Shown piece by piece: positions 5,364 to 6,502 of a DNA stretch of 6,502 nucleotides. The stretch comes from an uncultured Eubacteriales bacterium. Its GTDB lineage: Bacteria > Bacillota_I > Bacilli_A > RF39 > UBA660. The stretch's first letter is position 1. Every line of letters begins with the position of its first letter. The notes beneath the pieces were generated by a model. The model had not been told where the DNA came from. It saw nothing but the letters and a program-made list of their open reading frames with translations, and did not search any database. The translations under genes were made by a program, and so were the position numbers. The stretch is taken from assembly GCA_905188025.1 (NCBI GenBank), contig CAJJKI010000030.1:1-6502 (forward strand), read 5' to 3'.

Positions 5364-6502
5364 TTAATCAGAATCTCTATTTGCAATTTGAGTTTCGTAG
5401 TATCTTCTTTTAGAAGGTATATCCTATAATTCCCATATATTTTTAAACGGAGTTATTTTCATTCCAAATTTAAAAGTAGGAGAAAAACCTTTATAAGCGC
5501 CTCTATCTATTTTTTCATCTTCATTATTAATCAGATTATGTACCCATGCTGGTACAGTAGAAATTAATCCAGAAAAGTTATCATAATAACTATAAATGGG
5601 GAATGGAGTTTTGATAGTTGAGATAGCGTCTTGGATTGCCCAAGGGGTAGAAGACATCATAGTTTCAAAATCTGTTCTTACTAAAGCAAAAGCTAATAAT
5701 TGTTTTAATATATTATCTTTATCATCATCTGCCCAAGCCTTTGCTATTGGCATTAAGAAGAAATGCAATATATGTACACCTATTAGTTCTAAAGATAATT
5801 GTCTTATTACTCTACGCTAATCGTATGTAGAATTCTACATATACTTCTACCATAAACTAATATTCCTAGTATCTCTTCTTATTGCAGAAATAATACTAAA
5901 AGGAACTCTAAACAAAGCCTCTTTATATCTTTGAGAACTATAATCCCATTGTCTATTCTATACCCATCTTTCTTGAAGTATAATAGGCATAAACTGTCTA
6001 TGCATCATTACTAAACTTCCTATAATATTACTACTTAACATAGTTTTCTATAGTGGAGTAAGCTAACCATCAGCAGATTGAGCTAAATTTCTAGCAGTGT
6101 TACCAATGGTTTCTTTTTTAGCATCCCAGGCTTTTTGATAAGCAGGGTCTTTGGTTACGATATTTCCATTTTTATACTCTACTAAATCTCTAGAGGATCT
6201 AAATGTGTTCCATTGATTTAACATTACTTCGTCGTTACTATATTTACGTTTAAATTCTTCGCTATTAAGAAACTCTCCATTTACGTATCTATAGTTGTAC
6301 ATAACAGAATTTAGTATATGACCCTTTACGACATAATCACTTAAAGAGTATACTCCAAAAGCCCAGTTTCTAGCTATTTGTTTTTGAAAAGTAGATAGAT
6401 TAAGTCTATCTGTTTTTATTTCAGCACCTACTTGAAAATATTCCATTAGTTTCATCTATGTACTATTGTGATAATCACTAAGTAAACTGAAATTATTTTT
6501 AA
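5364..6502 (-). CDS. C-terminal part of a large TAG-recoded phage protein, probably late/virion-associated (5' end outside window)
   Basis: On the minus strand one frame stays open from the right edge to TAA at 5364-5366, provided TAG is sense. In-frame TAGs (plus-strand positions of the triplets) are at 5424, 5817, 5835, 5847, 5958, 6048, 6063 and 6456. There is no TAA or TGA across about 378 codons. The conceptual product is uniform in composition across the TAGs, with plausible glutamine contexts such as DG-Q-LTPLQ, RN-Q-VW and DYSSQRYK nearby. I recall the segment GQLTPLQKTML...MMHRQFMP from the very large virion cargo-type proteins of crAss-like phages, but that is memory, not a search. 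One hydrophobic helix is likely around LIGVHILHFFLMPIA (coordinates about 5750-5795), followed by AWADDDKDN. The C-terminus ends IANRDSD. With the standard code this gene would be split into two short frames (roughly 5424-5768 and 6063-6455) and look like a pseudogene. Confidence 0.78.

Noticed and set aside
5596..5820. Plus-strand open frame of 74 codons beneath the leftward gene
   Set aside because: It lies antisense to the continuous minus-strand frame, has no ribosome-binding site and lacks protein-like motifs. The minus-strand reading with TAG as sense explains the region better.
5769..6062. Apparent intergenic gap or pseudogene between two minus-strand fragments
   Set aside because: Translation across it on the minus strand meets only TAG codons (five of them, no TAA or TGA) and joins both fragments in the same frame, so it is coding under code 15 rather than a gap.
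1..6502. CRISPR array, insertion sequence or integrase/attachment site
   Set aside because: I saw no regularly spaced repeats, terminal inverted repeats, transposase or integrase motifs. The only repeated cassette is the 16-nt ribosome-binding site.

Overview
The window looks like part of a double-stranded DNA phage genome, most likely a crAss-like phage (order Crassvirales) of gut Bacteroidales. The evidence is its AT-rich, tightly packed genes, the replication gene set (DnaG/Toprim-type primase, AAA+ ATPase, two PD-(D/E)XK nucleases, metallophosphoesterase), two gene blocks on opposite strands that converge, and, most strikingly, signs that TAG is read as an amino acid, probably glutamine (genetic code 15). 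The lineage is inferred from gene content; no search was run.

Layout. Positions 1-111 hold a tRNA-like 3' half with a near-perfect T-arm. From 118 to 5329 there is a rightward replication/nucleic-acid-metabolism block: primase (118-1092), a small membrane-type protein (1067-1405), a DUF1064-type nuclease interrupted by one in-frame TAG (1371-1751), an AAA+ ATPase with a cysteine-rich acidic tail (1763-2641), an intrinsic terminator (2650-2674), a calcineurin-like phosphoesterase with a charged tail (2688-3503), two small unknown genes preceded by near-identical strong Shine-Dalgarno cassettes (3506-3775 and 3789-3920), a RecE/RecB-type PD-(D/E)XK exonuclease (3922-4914), and an unknown 144-residue protein with a Cys-rich C-terminus (4895-5329). 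An 11-bp hairpin at 5334-5360 sits between the two blocks and can terminate transcription from both sides. From 5364 to the right edge, on the minus strand, runs one long open frame containing eight TAG codons but no TAA or TGA. It is the C-terminal part of a large protein, probably a late or virion-associated one.

Recoding. Every plus-strand gene ends in TAA or TGA. The single gene whose frame first meets TAG (at 3770) has TGA as the very next codon. In-frame TAG is nearly absent from the replication genes and dense in the minus-strand gene. This matches the known pattern in which stop-recoded phages concentrate recoded codons in late genes. With the standard code, the minus-strand gene would be split into two pieces with an apparent gap, and the DUF1064 gene would appear to be missing.

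As a working unit, the rightward genes would prime replication (primase), remodel or load complexes (AAA+), process DNA ends and junctions (two nucleases) and hydrolyse phosphoesters (MPP). The leftward gene belongs to the opposite, probably late, programme.
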